Assembly (NCBI RefSeq): GCF_034344865.1
Contig: NZ_CP133774.1
Coordinates: forward strand, 6,200,001-6,264,000
Length of the DNA: 64,000 bases
Direction: 5' to 3'
Source of the DNA: Pseudomonas sp. 10S4
Lineage (GTDB): Bacteria; Pseudomonadota; Gammaproteobacteria; Pseudomonadales; Pseudomonadaceae
Shown: positions 1 through 8,365 of the stretch, piece after piece
Layout of the letters: every line of letters begins with the position of its first letter
Numbering within the stretch: the stretch's first letter is position 1
Notes under the pieces: model-generated
Databases searched by the model: none
What the model saw: the letters and a program-made list of their open reading frames with translations, nothing else
What the model was told of the DNA's origin: nothing
Program-made: the position numbers and the translations under genes

Positions 1-502
1 CGCCCTCGCCGACCTTGAAGTCGTCACGGTTGAGCGCGAACTCGCCGACGAACACACCGATGCCACTCTCCGGTTTCAACTGGACTTGAACCTCGACCTT
101 GCGGGTAATGGTTTTGAGCGTGAGGTCGCCGATGAACAGATAACGGTCGCCGCCGAGGGCTTTGACGCTGGTCGATTTGAAGGTGCCCAGCGGGTAGTGC
201 TCCGTGTCGAACCAGGCCGTTTTTTTCAGTTCGGTGTTGGCGTCGCTGCTGCCGGCGTCGATGCTCGCAAGCTGGATGTTGAGCACGGCGTGGGCGGTTG
301 CGGGATTTTGCGTATCAAAATCGAGGGTGCCTTCGAACTGGCCGAACGTCCCGTAGACCCGCGAGCCAAACTGGCTGAAGGTGAAACTGATCTGGCTGGC
401 GGCGGCGTTGACCTGGTTGTATTCGACGGCTTGGGCACAGGGCAAGCTGCCGAGTGCGACGACCGCCAACAGCGCGATGAAATGAGGAAATCGAACACGC
501 AT
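1..502 (-). CDS. YceI family periplasmic protein (3' part outside window)
   Basis: Read on the minus strand from an ATG at 502 with GGAG six bases upstream. The product begins MRVRFPHFIALLAVV, a typical Sec signal peptide ending in AQA, and continues with VEYNQVNAAASQISF and repeated beta-strand segments (FEGTLDFDTQ, GTFKSTSV, FIGDLTLKTITRKVEVQV). These match the YceI lipocalin-like family, which binds isoprenoid or other amphipathic ligands in the periplasm. The frame is open to base 1, so the C-terminus lies outside the window. It follows the two-component genes on the same strand with a 68-base gap and may be co-transcribed; yceI genes are often near QseBC-type systems. The ligand cannot be told from sequence. 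Confidence 0.85.
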   Translation of the reverse strand, partial: MRVRFPHFIALLAVVALGSLPCAQAVEYNQVNAAASQISFTFSQFGSRVYGTFGQFEGTLDFDTQNPATAHAVLNIQLASIDAGSSDANTELKKTAWFDTEHYPLGTFKSTSVKALGGDRYLFIGDLTLKTITRKVEVQVQLKPESGIGVFVGEFALNRDDFKVGEG

Positions 503-570
503 GGAGTGCTCCGCTCGGATGGCCTTGAGGAACGCCCGTGCATAAGTCATAGCATTCCTGCCGAGAAAGT

Positions 571-1929
571 CTAGCCATCGACCCTGTCGGTCTCTCCATT
601 GAGTGCGAGTTGAAACTGGACGCATACCTCAAACCCCTGCTCCCGGCCCATCGCTGGTGAGGCCAGGGTCATGCTGGCGCCGACGCCCTGGACAATGGTT
701 TTGGCAATGGCCAACCCCAAGCCTGAACCGCTCGTTTCACTATTGCCCCGCACAAAGCGCTCGGTCAGGCGCCGCAATACTGGCTCTGGCACCGCCGGAC
801 CGCCGTTGAGCACTCGCAGCAATGCCTGATCGCTGAGGCTGACCTCGACCGGTTGATCGGCTGCGCCGTACTTCAGCGCATTCTCGATCAGATTACGCAA
901 CAGGATGCCGAAAGCGTCCGGATCAATAGCCGAGTAAACACTGGCCCCGCCGGGCAACTGCAACGCGATGCGCTGCCCGCTGCTGTGGTTCCACTCATCA
1001 ACCCCATGGGCCAGCAACGGAATGAGGTCTTGGGGCGCTTCGGACAACAGCCCGCCGCCCTCGGCCTTGGCCAATTGCATGAGTTTTTCCGAGAGCCGCG
1101 CCAACTCCCGTAACGAGTTTTCGATCTTCGCCGCACGCACGCGCAACGGGCCTTCCGGCGCTTCGTGGCGCAGGCGCTGGATCTGCGCCAATGTCGCAGC
1201 CAAAGGCGTACGCAGTTCATGGGCGCTGTTGGCAGTGAAGCTGCGTTCGGCCTCCAAAGCCTTACGCAAACGCTCCAGCAAATGGTTGACCGCATCGGCC
1301 AACGGGTCGATTTCCGCCGGCAGCCGTGCCACTTTGATCGGCGACAGATCGCCCACGCCACGCGCTTCCACGGCACGACGATAGGCCAACACGCTGCGCA
1401 GGCTGATGCGTACAAACAGCCAGGTGCCCAACAGGCTGATGGGAATCAGCGCCAACAATGGCAACAACAAGGCAAACAAGGCTTCCCGCGCGGCTTCACG
1501 GCGATGATCCAGAGGTTCGGCGATTTCGATGAATAGCGTCCCACGCAGCGCACTCGCGCCATACAGACGGTATTTTTCAGTGGTGGAAAACCCTTCACCC
1601 GGTTGTTTATTGAAGATCTTCGGGTTGGCGTCGTGGGACTGCATCAGAATCTTGCCCTGTGCATCGCGCACAAGGTACGTCAGGTATTCCTGACGCACCT
1701 TCAGGGTGGCGATGTGTTGTGCTTCTCGGGGTTCTTCACGGTTGCTGATTTCCAGCACGGCCAGGGGCAGGATGCGTTGCGCGGTTTCTTCCAGGGCGCT
1801 GTCGAACGCCTCGTTCAACTCATGTTGCACCACCAGCCAGGCACCGACGGTTGCCCCCAGCCAGAGCAAGGTCATACCCAGCGTCAAACCGAGGCCGAGG
1901 CGTTTTTGCAGGCTTGACGACGACTTCAT
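571..1929 (-). CDS. Sensor histidine kinase, QseC/PmrB-like
   Basis: 452 residues. A first transmembrane helix lies at about 12-35, a periplasmic sensor region of about 130 residues follows, and a second helix lies at about 150-175, then a HAMP-like linker. The dimerisation box has HELRTP with the phospho-accepting His, the N box reads NLIENALKYG and the G box GSGLGLAIAK, so all kinase motifs are present. Its ATG overlaps the stop codon of the response regulator (ATGA at 1926-1929), showing translational coupling. The gene order and the divergent PepSY protein resemble QseBC/PmrAB-type systems, which sense metals, polymyxin or similar envelope signals. The actual signal is not visible. Confidence 0.93.
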   Translation of the reverse strand: MKSSSSLQKRLGLGLTLGMTLLWLGATVGAWLVVQHELNEAFDSALEETAQRILPLAVLEISNREEPREAQHIATLKVRQEYLTYLVRDAQGKILMQSHDANPKIFNKQPGEGFSTTEKYRLYGASALRGTLFIEIAEPLDHRREAAREALFALLLPLLALIPISLLGTWLFVRISLRSVLAYRRAVEARGVGDLSPIKVARLPAEIDPLADAVNHLLERLRKALEAERSFTANSAHELRTPLAATLAQIQRLRHEAPEGPLRVRAAKIENSLRELARLSEKLMQLAKAEGGGLLSEAPQDLIPLLAHGVDEWNHSSGQRIALQLPGGASVYSAIDPDAFGILLRNLIENALKYGAADQPVEVSLSDQALLRVLNGGPAVPEPVLRRLTERFVRGNSETSGSGLGLAIAKTIVQGVGASMTLASPAMGREQGFEVCVQFQLALNGETDRVDG

Positions 1930-2584
1930 ACGGACATCAACCGGTAACCCATGCCGCGCACGGTTTCAATCAGGTCGCGCCCGAGTTTTTTACGCAGGCG
2001 ACTGATATAGACCTCGATGGTGTTGCTCTCGATTTCGGCGCCAAAGGCATACAAGCGTTCTTCGAGCTGCGACTTCGACAACAACGCGCTGGGGCGCTGG
2101 ACAAAGGCCTCGAACAGCGCCCATTCCCGAGCCGTCAGATCCACGGTCGCGCCGCCGCGCTGCACCGTGCGGGCGCTCATATCGACCTGCAAATCACCGA
2201 GCTTGATCTGTGGATTGGGATTACCGCTGTAACGTCGGGCCACGGCGGCTATACGGGCCGAAAGCTCGAACAGGTCGAACGGTTTGATCAGGTAGTCGTC
2301 GGCCCCGGCATTGAGGCCGGCGATACGATCGGATATCTGGTCCTGGGCGGTCAGGATAATCACCGGGGTCACGTCCCCGGCTGAGCGCTGCTGACGCAAA
2401 AAGTCCAGGCCGCGACCGTCCGGAGCATCAGGTCCAGCAGGATCAGGTCGTAAGGCGTGGTACGCACGCTGTTGCGCGCATGATCCAGGCGCTGCACCCA
2501 GTCGACGGCGTGGCCGTCATCGGCGATCTGCTCGCGCACCGCCTCCCCCAGCCCAGGCGCATCCTCGACCAATAAAACCCGCAT
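1926..2584 (-). pseudogene. OmpR-family response regulator, QseB-like, with one-base frameshift
   Basis: Starts MRVLLVEDAPG from an ATG at 2584 with a perfect AGGAGG upstream. The receiver domain is clear to LILLDLML, then the frame breaks: the next bases read CCGGACGG where a CCCGGACGG would give PDGRGLDFLRQQ. The second part continues in the shifted frame (VTPVIILTAQD, DYLIKPFDL) into a complete winged-helix domain ending in RGMGYRLMSV. One missing C at about 2422-2424 explains everything; repaired, the protein has 219 residues, normal for the family. Either a real null allele or a homopolymer sequencing error; the partner kinase is intact, which favours error. It overlaps the kinase start by four bases. 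Confidence 0.9.
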
Positions 2585-2715
2585 CTGGCACCTCCTGTGA
2601 TGGTTGTCGTGCAGCACCTTAACCGCCTTACCTGACGTGAATCTGAAGATTCAGCTGGTTGTCAGGAATGCACCTTAGGGTATGCCTCAGATGCCGATCC
2701 GGCAGGAGACAGATC

Positions 2716-3039
2716 ATGAAATCAGCATTTATTGCCAGTTCTGCCCTGTTGAGTGTGCTGCTCAGCGGTTACGCCTTGGCCGATGACGACTGCAAAGACC
2801 CGGTCAACGACTGGCAACCGCGTGAAACCTTGCGTCAACAAGTGGAACAGCAATACGGCTGGAGCGTGCAGCGCATCAAGGTCGATAACGGTTGCTACAA
2901 GCTCAAGGGCGCTGACCGCAAGGGCAACGCCATCGAAGCTCGTTACGCACCGGCGTCCCTGCGCCTGCGCACGTTGCAAGTCGATTTCGGCGACGACGGT
3001 GATGCCAGCGACTACCTCGCCAGCCCGGACTCAGAATGA
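2716..3039 (+). CDS. Small periplasmic PepSY-domain protein
   Basis: 107 residues from an ATG preceded by GGCAGGAG. A signal peptide (MKSAFIASS...SGYALA) precedes a mature PepSY-like domain of about 85 residues with the usual W-x5-LRQQVEQQYGW and IKVDNGCYKLKGAD patterns, and two cysteines that could form a disulfide. Divergent from the two-component operon across about 130 bases. Genes of this type are commonly next to QseBC/PmrAB-like systems in Pseudomonas and are often regulated by them, so an accessory sensing role is an inference. Confidence 0.85.
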   Translation: MKSAFIASSALLSVLLSGYALADDDCKDPVNDWQPRETLRQQVEQQYGWSVQRIKVDNGCYKLKGADRKGNAIEARYAPASLRLRTLQVDFGDDGDASDYLASPDSE

Positions 3040-3113
3040 TTTTTCCAGGCTTTCAGGTTGCTGCCAGCCAGCAGGTCCAGGCTCTCGCCACAACGTTCAA
3101 ACAGGACATCCTC

Positions 3114-3583
3114 ATGAAAAAATCATCGCTGCAACCTGCCTCGCCGGTGCCGTTGCCCTGCCGGGGCTGGCCCAGGCCCGTGAAGTGACCCTGACCACCC
3201 AGCTCAAGGACTACGGCGGTAACGATGCGTACCTGGCGATTTACGTCACCGACGCCAATGGCCAATACCAGAAAACCCTTTGGGTGGCTGGCAAGAAGGC
3301 CAAGTACTACCGGCACTTGACCGACTGGGCCCGTGGCAGCGGCATGAATCCGAGCGAGTTTGACGGGGTCAGCGGCGCCAGTGTCGGCAGCGGACGCACG
3401 CTCAAAGTCAGCGTTGAACTGGCAGACACCTTGATCGACGCCGGGTATCAGATCCATATCGACAGCGCCGTGGAAAACAAGCGTGAAGCCCGCGCCGATG
3501 TCAGCGTGCCACTGACCTCCAAGGGTTCGGGCAAACCGGCGACCGGCAGCACTTACGTCGACTCGTTCACTTACGACCTGTAG
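3114..3583 (+). pseudogene. DUF2271 protein, probable flavinylated periplasmic carrier; frameshift in signal peptide
   Basis: The only plausible start is ATG at 3114, followed by six A residues. Seven A would give MKKIIAATCLAGAVALPGLAQA, an excellent signal peptide running into the conserved frame (REVTLTTQLKDYGGND...). As given the reading frame is broken after codon 3, so one A is probably missing. Repaired, it has 156 residues and matches DUF2271. Residues 84-90 read DGVSGAS, which fits the Dgx(s/t)gA(T/S) motif at which ApbE attaches FMN to a Thr/Ser. It lies 25 bases upstream of the PepSY-reductase gene, with apbE next, so this protein is the likely flavin-carrying substrate. The flavinylation is inferred from motif plus context. 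Confidence 0.82.
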
Positions 3584-3608
3584 CACCCGCGATTTCTGGA
3601 GGCTGAAC

Positions 3609-5789
3609 ATGCTTCGCCAGTTCCATTCACTGCCCGGCCTGATCGCCGCCCTGTTGGTCATGATATTGGCCATCAGTGGCGCGGTATTGTCCGTTGACCC
3701 AGCGCTGGAACGCCTGCACAGCACGTCCACCGCTGCCGGGCAGCTCAACGTCGGCCAGTTGGCCGGACGTGTCGCCAGTCACTTTCCGGGCGTGGAGCAA
3801 ATCCAGCGCACAGCGTCCGGGACGGTCATCGTCTACTACAACCAGGACGGTCAGTCCGGTACCGAAAAGGTCGACCCGCTGACCGGCCAGGGCCTCGCGC
3901 CCTACGAGCCGTCCGCCTTCACACGCTGGATGAAAGACCTGCACCGCTCGCTGTTCATGGGCACTCCGGGCCACGGGGTGTCGGGCGCTGGCGCGCTGTT
4001 CATGTTGATACTGTCGGTGTCCGGCGCATTGCTGCTGGCCCGGCGCCTGGGCGGCTGGCGCAATCTGCTGCGGCCACTGCGCGGCACGTTCAGCCAGCGC
4101 TGGCACGCCGAAGTCGGGCGCCTGGCCGTGCTTGGGCTGCTGCTGTCAGCCTTGAGCGGGCTCTACATGTCCGCCACCACCTTCGGCTTGATCGCCGATG
4201 GCAGTCAGAGTGAACCGGCCTTCCCCACCCACATCAGCGCTGGCCCGGCGTTGCCGGTGGCGAACCTGCAAGCCTTGCAGGCCACCGACCTGAATGACCT
4301 GCGCGAACTGGTCTACCCAAGCCCCGGCAACCCGCAAGACGTGTTCGCCCTGCGCACGGCTCAGGGCGACGGCTACGTGGACCCGGCCAGCGGCACCTTG
4401 TTGTCCTGGCAAGCTCACGACTCGATGCACAACGTTTACGAACTGATTTACCAGTTGCACACCGGTGAAGGCCTCTGGTGGCTGGGCCTGCCGCTTGGCC
4501 TTTGCGCCCTCTGCGTGCCGTTGATGAGCGTGACCGGCATCCTGCTCTGGTGGCGCCGCCGCAAGGCCGGCCCGACCATCCGCCACAACAGTCCCGCCCA
4601 CTCCGCCGACAGCGTGATTCTGGTGGGCAGTGAAAACAACAGCACCTGGGGTTTTGCCAAAACCTTGCATGATGCCTTGCACCAGGCTGGGCACCGGGTG
4701 CACAGCGCGGCGATGAATGAATGGAAAGGCAATTACCGCCATGCCCAGCGGCTGTTCATCCTGACCGCGACCCACGGTGATGGTGATGCCCCGGCTTCGG
4801 CCTCGCAGTTCCTGACACGGCTGAACCAGGTCGGCGTCAAACCCGGCCTGCCCTTTGCGGTACTGGGTTTGGGGGATCGACAGTTTCAGCAGTTCTGTCA
4901 GTACGCCCATCAAGTGCAGGACGCGATGGTGCAGGCCGGTGGCTCGCCATTGCTGGGGCTGGAAACCGTCAACCGCCAGTCCTCCCAAGAATTTTCGCGC
5001 TGGGGCCACGCGTTGGCCGAAGCACTGGGGCATGACTTGACCCTGGTCCACACACCGGAGCAACCGTGCACCCATCAACTGGAGTTGACCGAATGCATCG
5101 TCTACGGCGAAGAAGTGAATGCTCCGACCCACGTCCTGCGCTTCAAGGCACCGGGCGAGCTGCCGAGTTTTCAGGCCGGTGACCTGGTCGGGATTTTTCC
5201 TCCGGATAACCCGGTCCCGCGTTTTTACTCGCTGGCCAGCCGCTCAGAAGACGGCGTGCTGGAAATCTGCGTGCGCAAACACGAAGGCGGCCTGTGTTCG
5301 GAGTACCTGCATGGCCTAGAGATCGGCGCGTCGATTGAAGCGTTCATCCAGCCCAACCCGCAATTCCGTCCAGCGTCGGGTGCGCACCCGGTGATCCTGA
5401 TCGGCGCTGGCACCGGCATTGGTCCCCTGGCCGGTTTTATCCGCAACAACAAGGCCCGACACCCGATGCACTTGTATTGGGGCGGACGCAACCCGGCCTC
5501 GGACTTTCTCTACGAACCGGAGCTCAACCGTTATCTGGCAGACCGACGCCTAACTGAATTGCGCGCCGCTTTTTCCCAGGTTCATGACCGCTGTTACGTG
5601 CAAGACCGGCTGATCAGCGATGCCCTGGCTTTGCGCCGGTTGATTGAAAAAGGCGCTCAGGTGTTGGTGTGTGGCAGTCGCGAAATGGCAAAAGGCGTGA
5701 TGCTGGCCCTGGATGAAGTGTTGGCACCGCTCAACCTGAGTGTGCTGACCCTCAAGGCACAAGGACGCTACCGTGAAGATGTCTACTGA
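3609..5789 (+). CDS. PepSY-TM / flavodoxin / ferredoxin-NADP reductase fusion protein
   Basis: 726 residues. The N-terminal third is a PepSY-associated transmembrane unit: helices at about 8-28, 120-140, 170-190 and 295-320, with periplasmic loops. From about 335 a flavodoxin domain (ILVGSENNSTWGFAKTL, then LTATHGDGDAPAS) binds FMN. From about 490 a CysJ-like FAD/NADPH reductase part follows (FYSLASR for FAD; GAGTGIGPLAGF and VCGSREMAKGV for NADPH; C-terminal GRYREDVY). The layout suggests electrons pass from cytosolic NADPH through FAD, FMN and the membrane to a periplasmic acceptor, here plausibly the flavinylated DUF2271 protein. Start ATG at 3609 with GGAGG nine bases upstream. The last 17 bases overlap apbE. 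Confidence 0.9.
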   Translation: MLRQFHSLPGLIAALLVMILAISGAVLSVDPALERLHSTSTAAGQLNVGQLAGRVASHFPGVEQIQRTASGTVIVYYNQDGQSGTEKVDPLTGQGLAPYEPSAFTRWMKDLHRSLFMGTPGHGVSGAGALFMLILSVSGALLLARRLGGWRNLLRPLRGTFSQRWHAEVGRLAVLGLLLSALSGLYMSATTFGLIADGSQSEPAFPTHISAGPALPVANLQALQATDLNDLRELVYPSPGNPQDVFALRTAQGDGYVDPASGTLLSWQAHDSMHNVYELIYQLHTGEGLWWLGLPLGLCALCVPLMSVTGILLWWRRRKAGPTIRHNSPAHSADSVILVGSENNSTWGFAKTLHDALHQAGHRVHSAAMNEWKGNYRHAQRLFILTATHGDGDAPASASQFLTRLNQVGVKPGLPFAVLGLGDRQFQQFCQYAHQVQDAMVQAGGSPLLGLETVNRQSSQEFSRWGHALAEALGHDLTLVHTPEQPCTHQLELTECIVYGEEVNAPTHVLRFKAPGELPSFQAGDLVGIFPPDNPVPRFYSLASRSEDGVLEICVRKHEGGLCSEYLHGLEIGASIEAFIQPNPQFRPASGAHPVILIGAGTGIGPLAGFIRNNKARHPMHLYWGGRNPASDFLYEPELNRYLADRRLTELRAAFSQVHDRCYVQDRLISDALALRRLIEKGAQVLVCGSREMAKGVMLALDEVLAPLNLSVLTLKAQGRYREDVY

Positions 5790-6750
5790 GGTGCAACGCT
5801 ACAGCCTGAACGGCGAGACCATGGGCACGCGCTACACCGCCCTGTTCTATGCGGCGGCCGGAATCGATACCGACGAGATCGGCCAGGCCCTGGCACGCGC
5901 CGTGGGCCGGGTGGACCAGCAAATGTCCACCTGGAGACCCGATTCCGACCTCAACCGCCTCAACGCCGCCCCCGAGCAGGAATGGCTGTCGGTACCCAAG
6001 GAGCTGACCACGGTGCTGTCTGCCGCGCTGCGGGTCAGTCAGCAATCCGCCGGCGCCTTCGACATCGCTGTCGGTGATCTGGTGGACGCCTGGGGCTTCG
6101 GTCCCGGCGAACAATCCATCACAGAGCAAACCCTCGGGACGGCGCCGCCGCGAGCGCGACTGTCCGCCTGCGCCGCCCTGGTGGTTGACCCGCAACGCAA
6201 TCAAGTGCGTAAACGTGCGCCGCTGAACCTCGATTTGAATGGCATCGCCAAGGGTTTCGGTGTCGATGAACTGGCCCGTTGCCTGGAAGGTTTTGGTATC
6301 ACTCGTTATCTGCTCGGCATCGACGGCGAGATGCACGCCAGAGGCGTCAAGGCTGGTGCTCAACCCTGGGTCGTGGCCATTGAAAAACCCCACCGTGGCG
6401 TACGTGAAGTGATGGGGGTAATGGAGCTTGGCGACGCCGCCATCGCCACATCCGGGGACTACCGACATTGGGTGGATGTAAGTGGGCAGTCCTACGCCCA
6501 CACCATGAACCCTGTAACGGGTGCGCCGCTGTGCAACCCGCTCGCGGCTGTCACCGTGGTGGCGGCTTCGTGCATGCTCGCCGACGCCTGGGCCACGGCG
6601 CTGATGGTGCTGGGTGAAATCGAAGGCCCACGCTTGGCTCAGGAGCGTGGGATGGACGCGTTGTTCGTGCTGCGCGACGGTGAACAGTTCAAGGAAATAT
6701 CCATTGTCGGCGGCCAGTTGCAGGCGCAAATTGAAACCCGTCCGATATGA
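5773..6750 (+). CDS. apbE: FAD:protein FMN transferase
   Basis: 325 residues from a GTG at 5773, chosen because AAGGA lies seven bases upstream; an ATG at 5779 is the alternative. The ApbE hallmarks are present: METMGTRYTALF at the N-terminus, SDLNRLNAA, DLNGIAKGFGVD, and the C-terminal ATSGDYRHW...YAHTMNPVTGAPL with the metal-binding region. The enzyme moves FMN from FAD to Thr/Ser of periplasmic proteins. No signal peptide is evident, so it may act on the cytosolic side or be exported another way. It overlaps the reductase gene upstream and supports the reading of this block as a flavinylation module. Confidence 0.93.
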   Translation: MKMSTEVQRYSLNGETMGTRYTALFYAAAGIDTDEIGQALARAVGRVDQQMSTWRPDSDLNRLNAAPEQEWLSVPKELTTVLSAALRVSQQSAGAFDIAVGDLVDAWGFGPGEQSITEQTLGTAPPRARLSACAALVVDPQRNQVRKRAPLNLDLNGIAKGFGVDELARCLEGFGITRYLLGIDGEMHARGVKAGAQPWVVAIEKPHRGVREVMGVMELGDAAIATSGDYRHWVDVSGQSYAHTMNPVTGAPLCNPLAAVTVVAASCMLADAWATALMVLGEIEGPRLAQERGMDALFVLRDGEQFKEISIVGGQLQAQIETRPI

Positions 6751-6781
6751 ACCGCCCCATGACAGTGAGTCCCGCTAAACA

Positions 6782-7483
6782 ATGAAATTCATGCACAGGC
6801 ACACCGAGTCTCATCGCAGCGATCGTATCGGCTGGCTGCGCGCCGCCGTCCTGGGGGCCAACGACGGGATCGTCTCCACTGCCAGCCTGTTGATCGGCGT
6901 CGCCGCGGCCAACGCCACTCACTCAACGTTGCTGGTGACCGGTATGGCCGGGCTGGTGGCGGGCGCCATGTCCATGGCGGCGGGTGAATACGTCTCCGTG
7001 CACTCTCAGGCGGATACCGAACGGGCAGACCTGTCCCGGGAACGGGCCGAACTGGCCAGCAACCCGAAAGCGGAACACATTGAGCTGGCCAATATTTACA
7101 TGCATCGCGGCGTATCAGCCGAACTGGCGCATCAGGTGGCCGACCAATTGATGGCCCATGACGCCCTGGGTTCTCACGCCCGGGACGAACTGGGCATCAG
7201 CGCAGTACTCACGGCCAAACCGCTGCAGGCCGCCCTCGCCTCGGCCGCCAGTTTCGTGGTCGGCGCCGCCTTGCCGCTGGCGGTGATTTTCATCGCCCCG
7301 GCGCACAGCGTTGTGCCGTGGATTTGCGCTATGTCATTGGTCTTTCTCGCCAGCCTGGGGGCCGTCGCGGCCAGGGCCGGGGGGGCCAACATCTTGACCG
7401 GCGCCTGGCGCGTGACGCTGTGGGGCGTGTTGGCCATGGGCATCACGGCGCTGGTGGGATCGCTGTTCGGGGCGGTGGTTTAG
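6782..7483 (+). CDS. VIT1/CCC1 family Fe2+/Mn2+ transporter
   Basis: 233 residues. The first helix has the family signature LGANDGIVSTASLLIGV, the second GLVAGAMSMAAGEYVSV, followed by a cytosolic Glu-rich metal-binding segment (about 75-130) and three more helices. Members export iron or manganese from the cytoplasm or load storage compartments. It starts 31 bases after apbE and may belong to the same transcript, linking the redox module to metal handling. It converges with the cytochrome gene. Confidence 0.92.
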   Translation: MKFMHRHTESHRSDRIGWLRAAVLGANDGIVSTASLLIGVAAANATHSTLLVTGMAGLVAGAMSMAAGEYVSVHSQADTERADLSRERAELASNPKAEHIELANIYMHRGVSAELAHQVADQLMAHDALGSHARDELGISAVLTAKPLQAALASAASFVVGAALPLAVIFIAPAHSVVPWICAMSLVFLASLGAVAARAGGANILTGAWRVTLWGVLAMGITALVGSLFGAVV

Positions 7484-7542
7484 ATCGCGGCCATGCTCCA
7501 AAAACACAAAGGGCGAAGGTCTTTTCCGCAAAGACACCGCAA

Positions 7543-8340
7543 TCAGCAGCAACGGTGTGATGACGAAACCGATGACCGTGGCGCGAACGACTTTGGCCCG
7601 CTCCGCCGCACGGGTAACGCGAGGGGCTCAATTACGTGCACTTTCAGGTCACACAACGTCTCCTCAGACGCGTCACAGGTGCCGCAACAGCCATTATTTT
7701 TTTCCCCCAGTGTCGCAATGTAATGAGCAACAGATTCAGCGTCGGCATCAGACAGTGAATGAGTGACCTGCTTCATGATCGCGCCACGGGGGCGCTGCTC
7801 GGTCTCCTGGAAAACCTTGATCTGGCGAATCATGTAGTAGGCATGTTGACCCGCCAGGCGCGGAAACTGCCCATTGCCCTGGCCATCCGCACCGTGGCAG
7901 GAACTGCACGGAACGACGCCCGATTCCGGCAACCCCGTGCGAAAAATCAGTTCACCGCGCGCATCAGGCGTATCGGCGTCAGCCTTCATGGGGCTCTGGC
8001 TTGAAAAATAATCTGCCAATTCGGCGATCTGGGTCTCGGTCAAATGGGTGAAGCCCCACATGTACTGAGTCCCGGCCTTGTCGCTGCGCTGATGGCCCTT
8101 GAAGTCAGTCAGTTGCAACTTCAGGTAGTCTTTTTGCTGACCGGCCAACTTGGGAAACATCGGTGAGATGGACTCCCCTGTCAGCCCATGGCACATGGAA
8201 CAAACTTTATCCGCCATGGCGATACCCGCCATGGGCGATGTTTCTTCGTTCGTACTCGTACAGCCCATGAACGCGGTTACGCAGAGGGCAAGAATAAGAT
8301 GTGACGGTTTGAAAGTACTCTTCATGTCCATTGCGTCCAT
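7543..8340 (-). CDS. Di-haem cytochrome c (c4-like) lipoprotein, odd C-terminus
   Basis: 265 residues from ATG 8340; an in-frame ATG at 8325 (MKSTFKPSHL) would give a more standard signal peptide. The lipobox FMGC suggests a lipid-anchored periplasmic protein. Two haem-binding motifs, CSMCH and CSSCH, each sit in a cytochrome c domain with distal PRLAGQ/PKLAGQ segments typical of cytochrome c4. Beyond ATLGEKNN the tail is Cys-rich and loses resemblance to the family. In the +2 frame around 7500-7615 the DNA encodes a convincing transmembrane segment (KVVRATVIGFVITPLLLIAV), so one or two indels may have altered the true C-terminus. It follows the porin gene by 25 bases, probably one operon under the Anr box at 9875. 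Confidence 0.85.
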   Translation of the reverse strand: MDAMDMKSTFKPSHLILALCVTAFMGCTSTNEETSPMAGIAMADKVCSMCHGLTGESISPMFPKLAGQQKDYLKLQLTDFKGHQRSDKAGTQYMWGFTHLTETQIAELADYFSSQSPMKADADTPDARGELIFRTGLPESGVVPCSSCHGADGQGNGQFPRLAGQHAYYMIRQIKVFQETEQRPRGAIMKQVTHSLSDADAESVAHYIATLGEKNNGCCGTCDASEETLCDLKVHVIEPLALPVRRSGPKSFAPRSSVSSSHRCC

Positions 8341-8365
8341 GGTCTACGCCCCTGCGTTCAACTGA

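Noticed and set aside
4146..5132. 328-codon antisense frame within the PepSY-reductase gene
   Set aside because: Shadow of high-GC coding; no homology recognised and no start signals.
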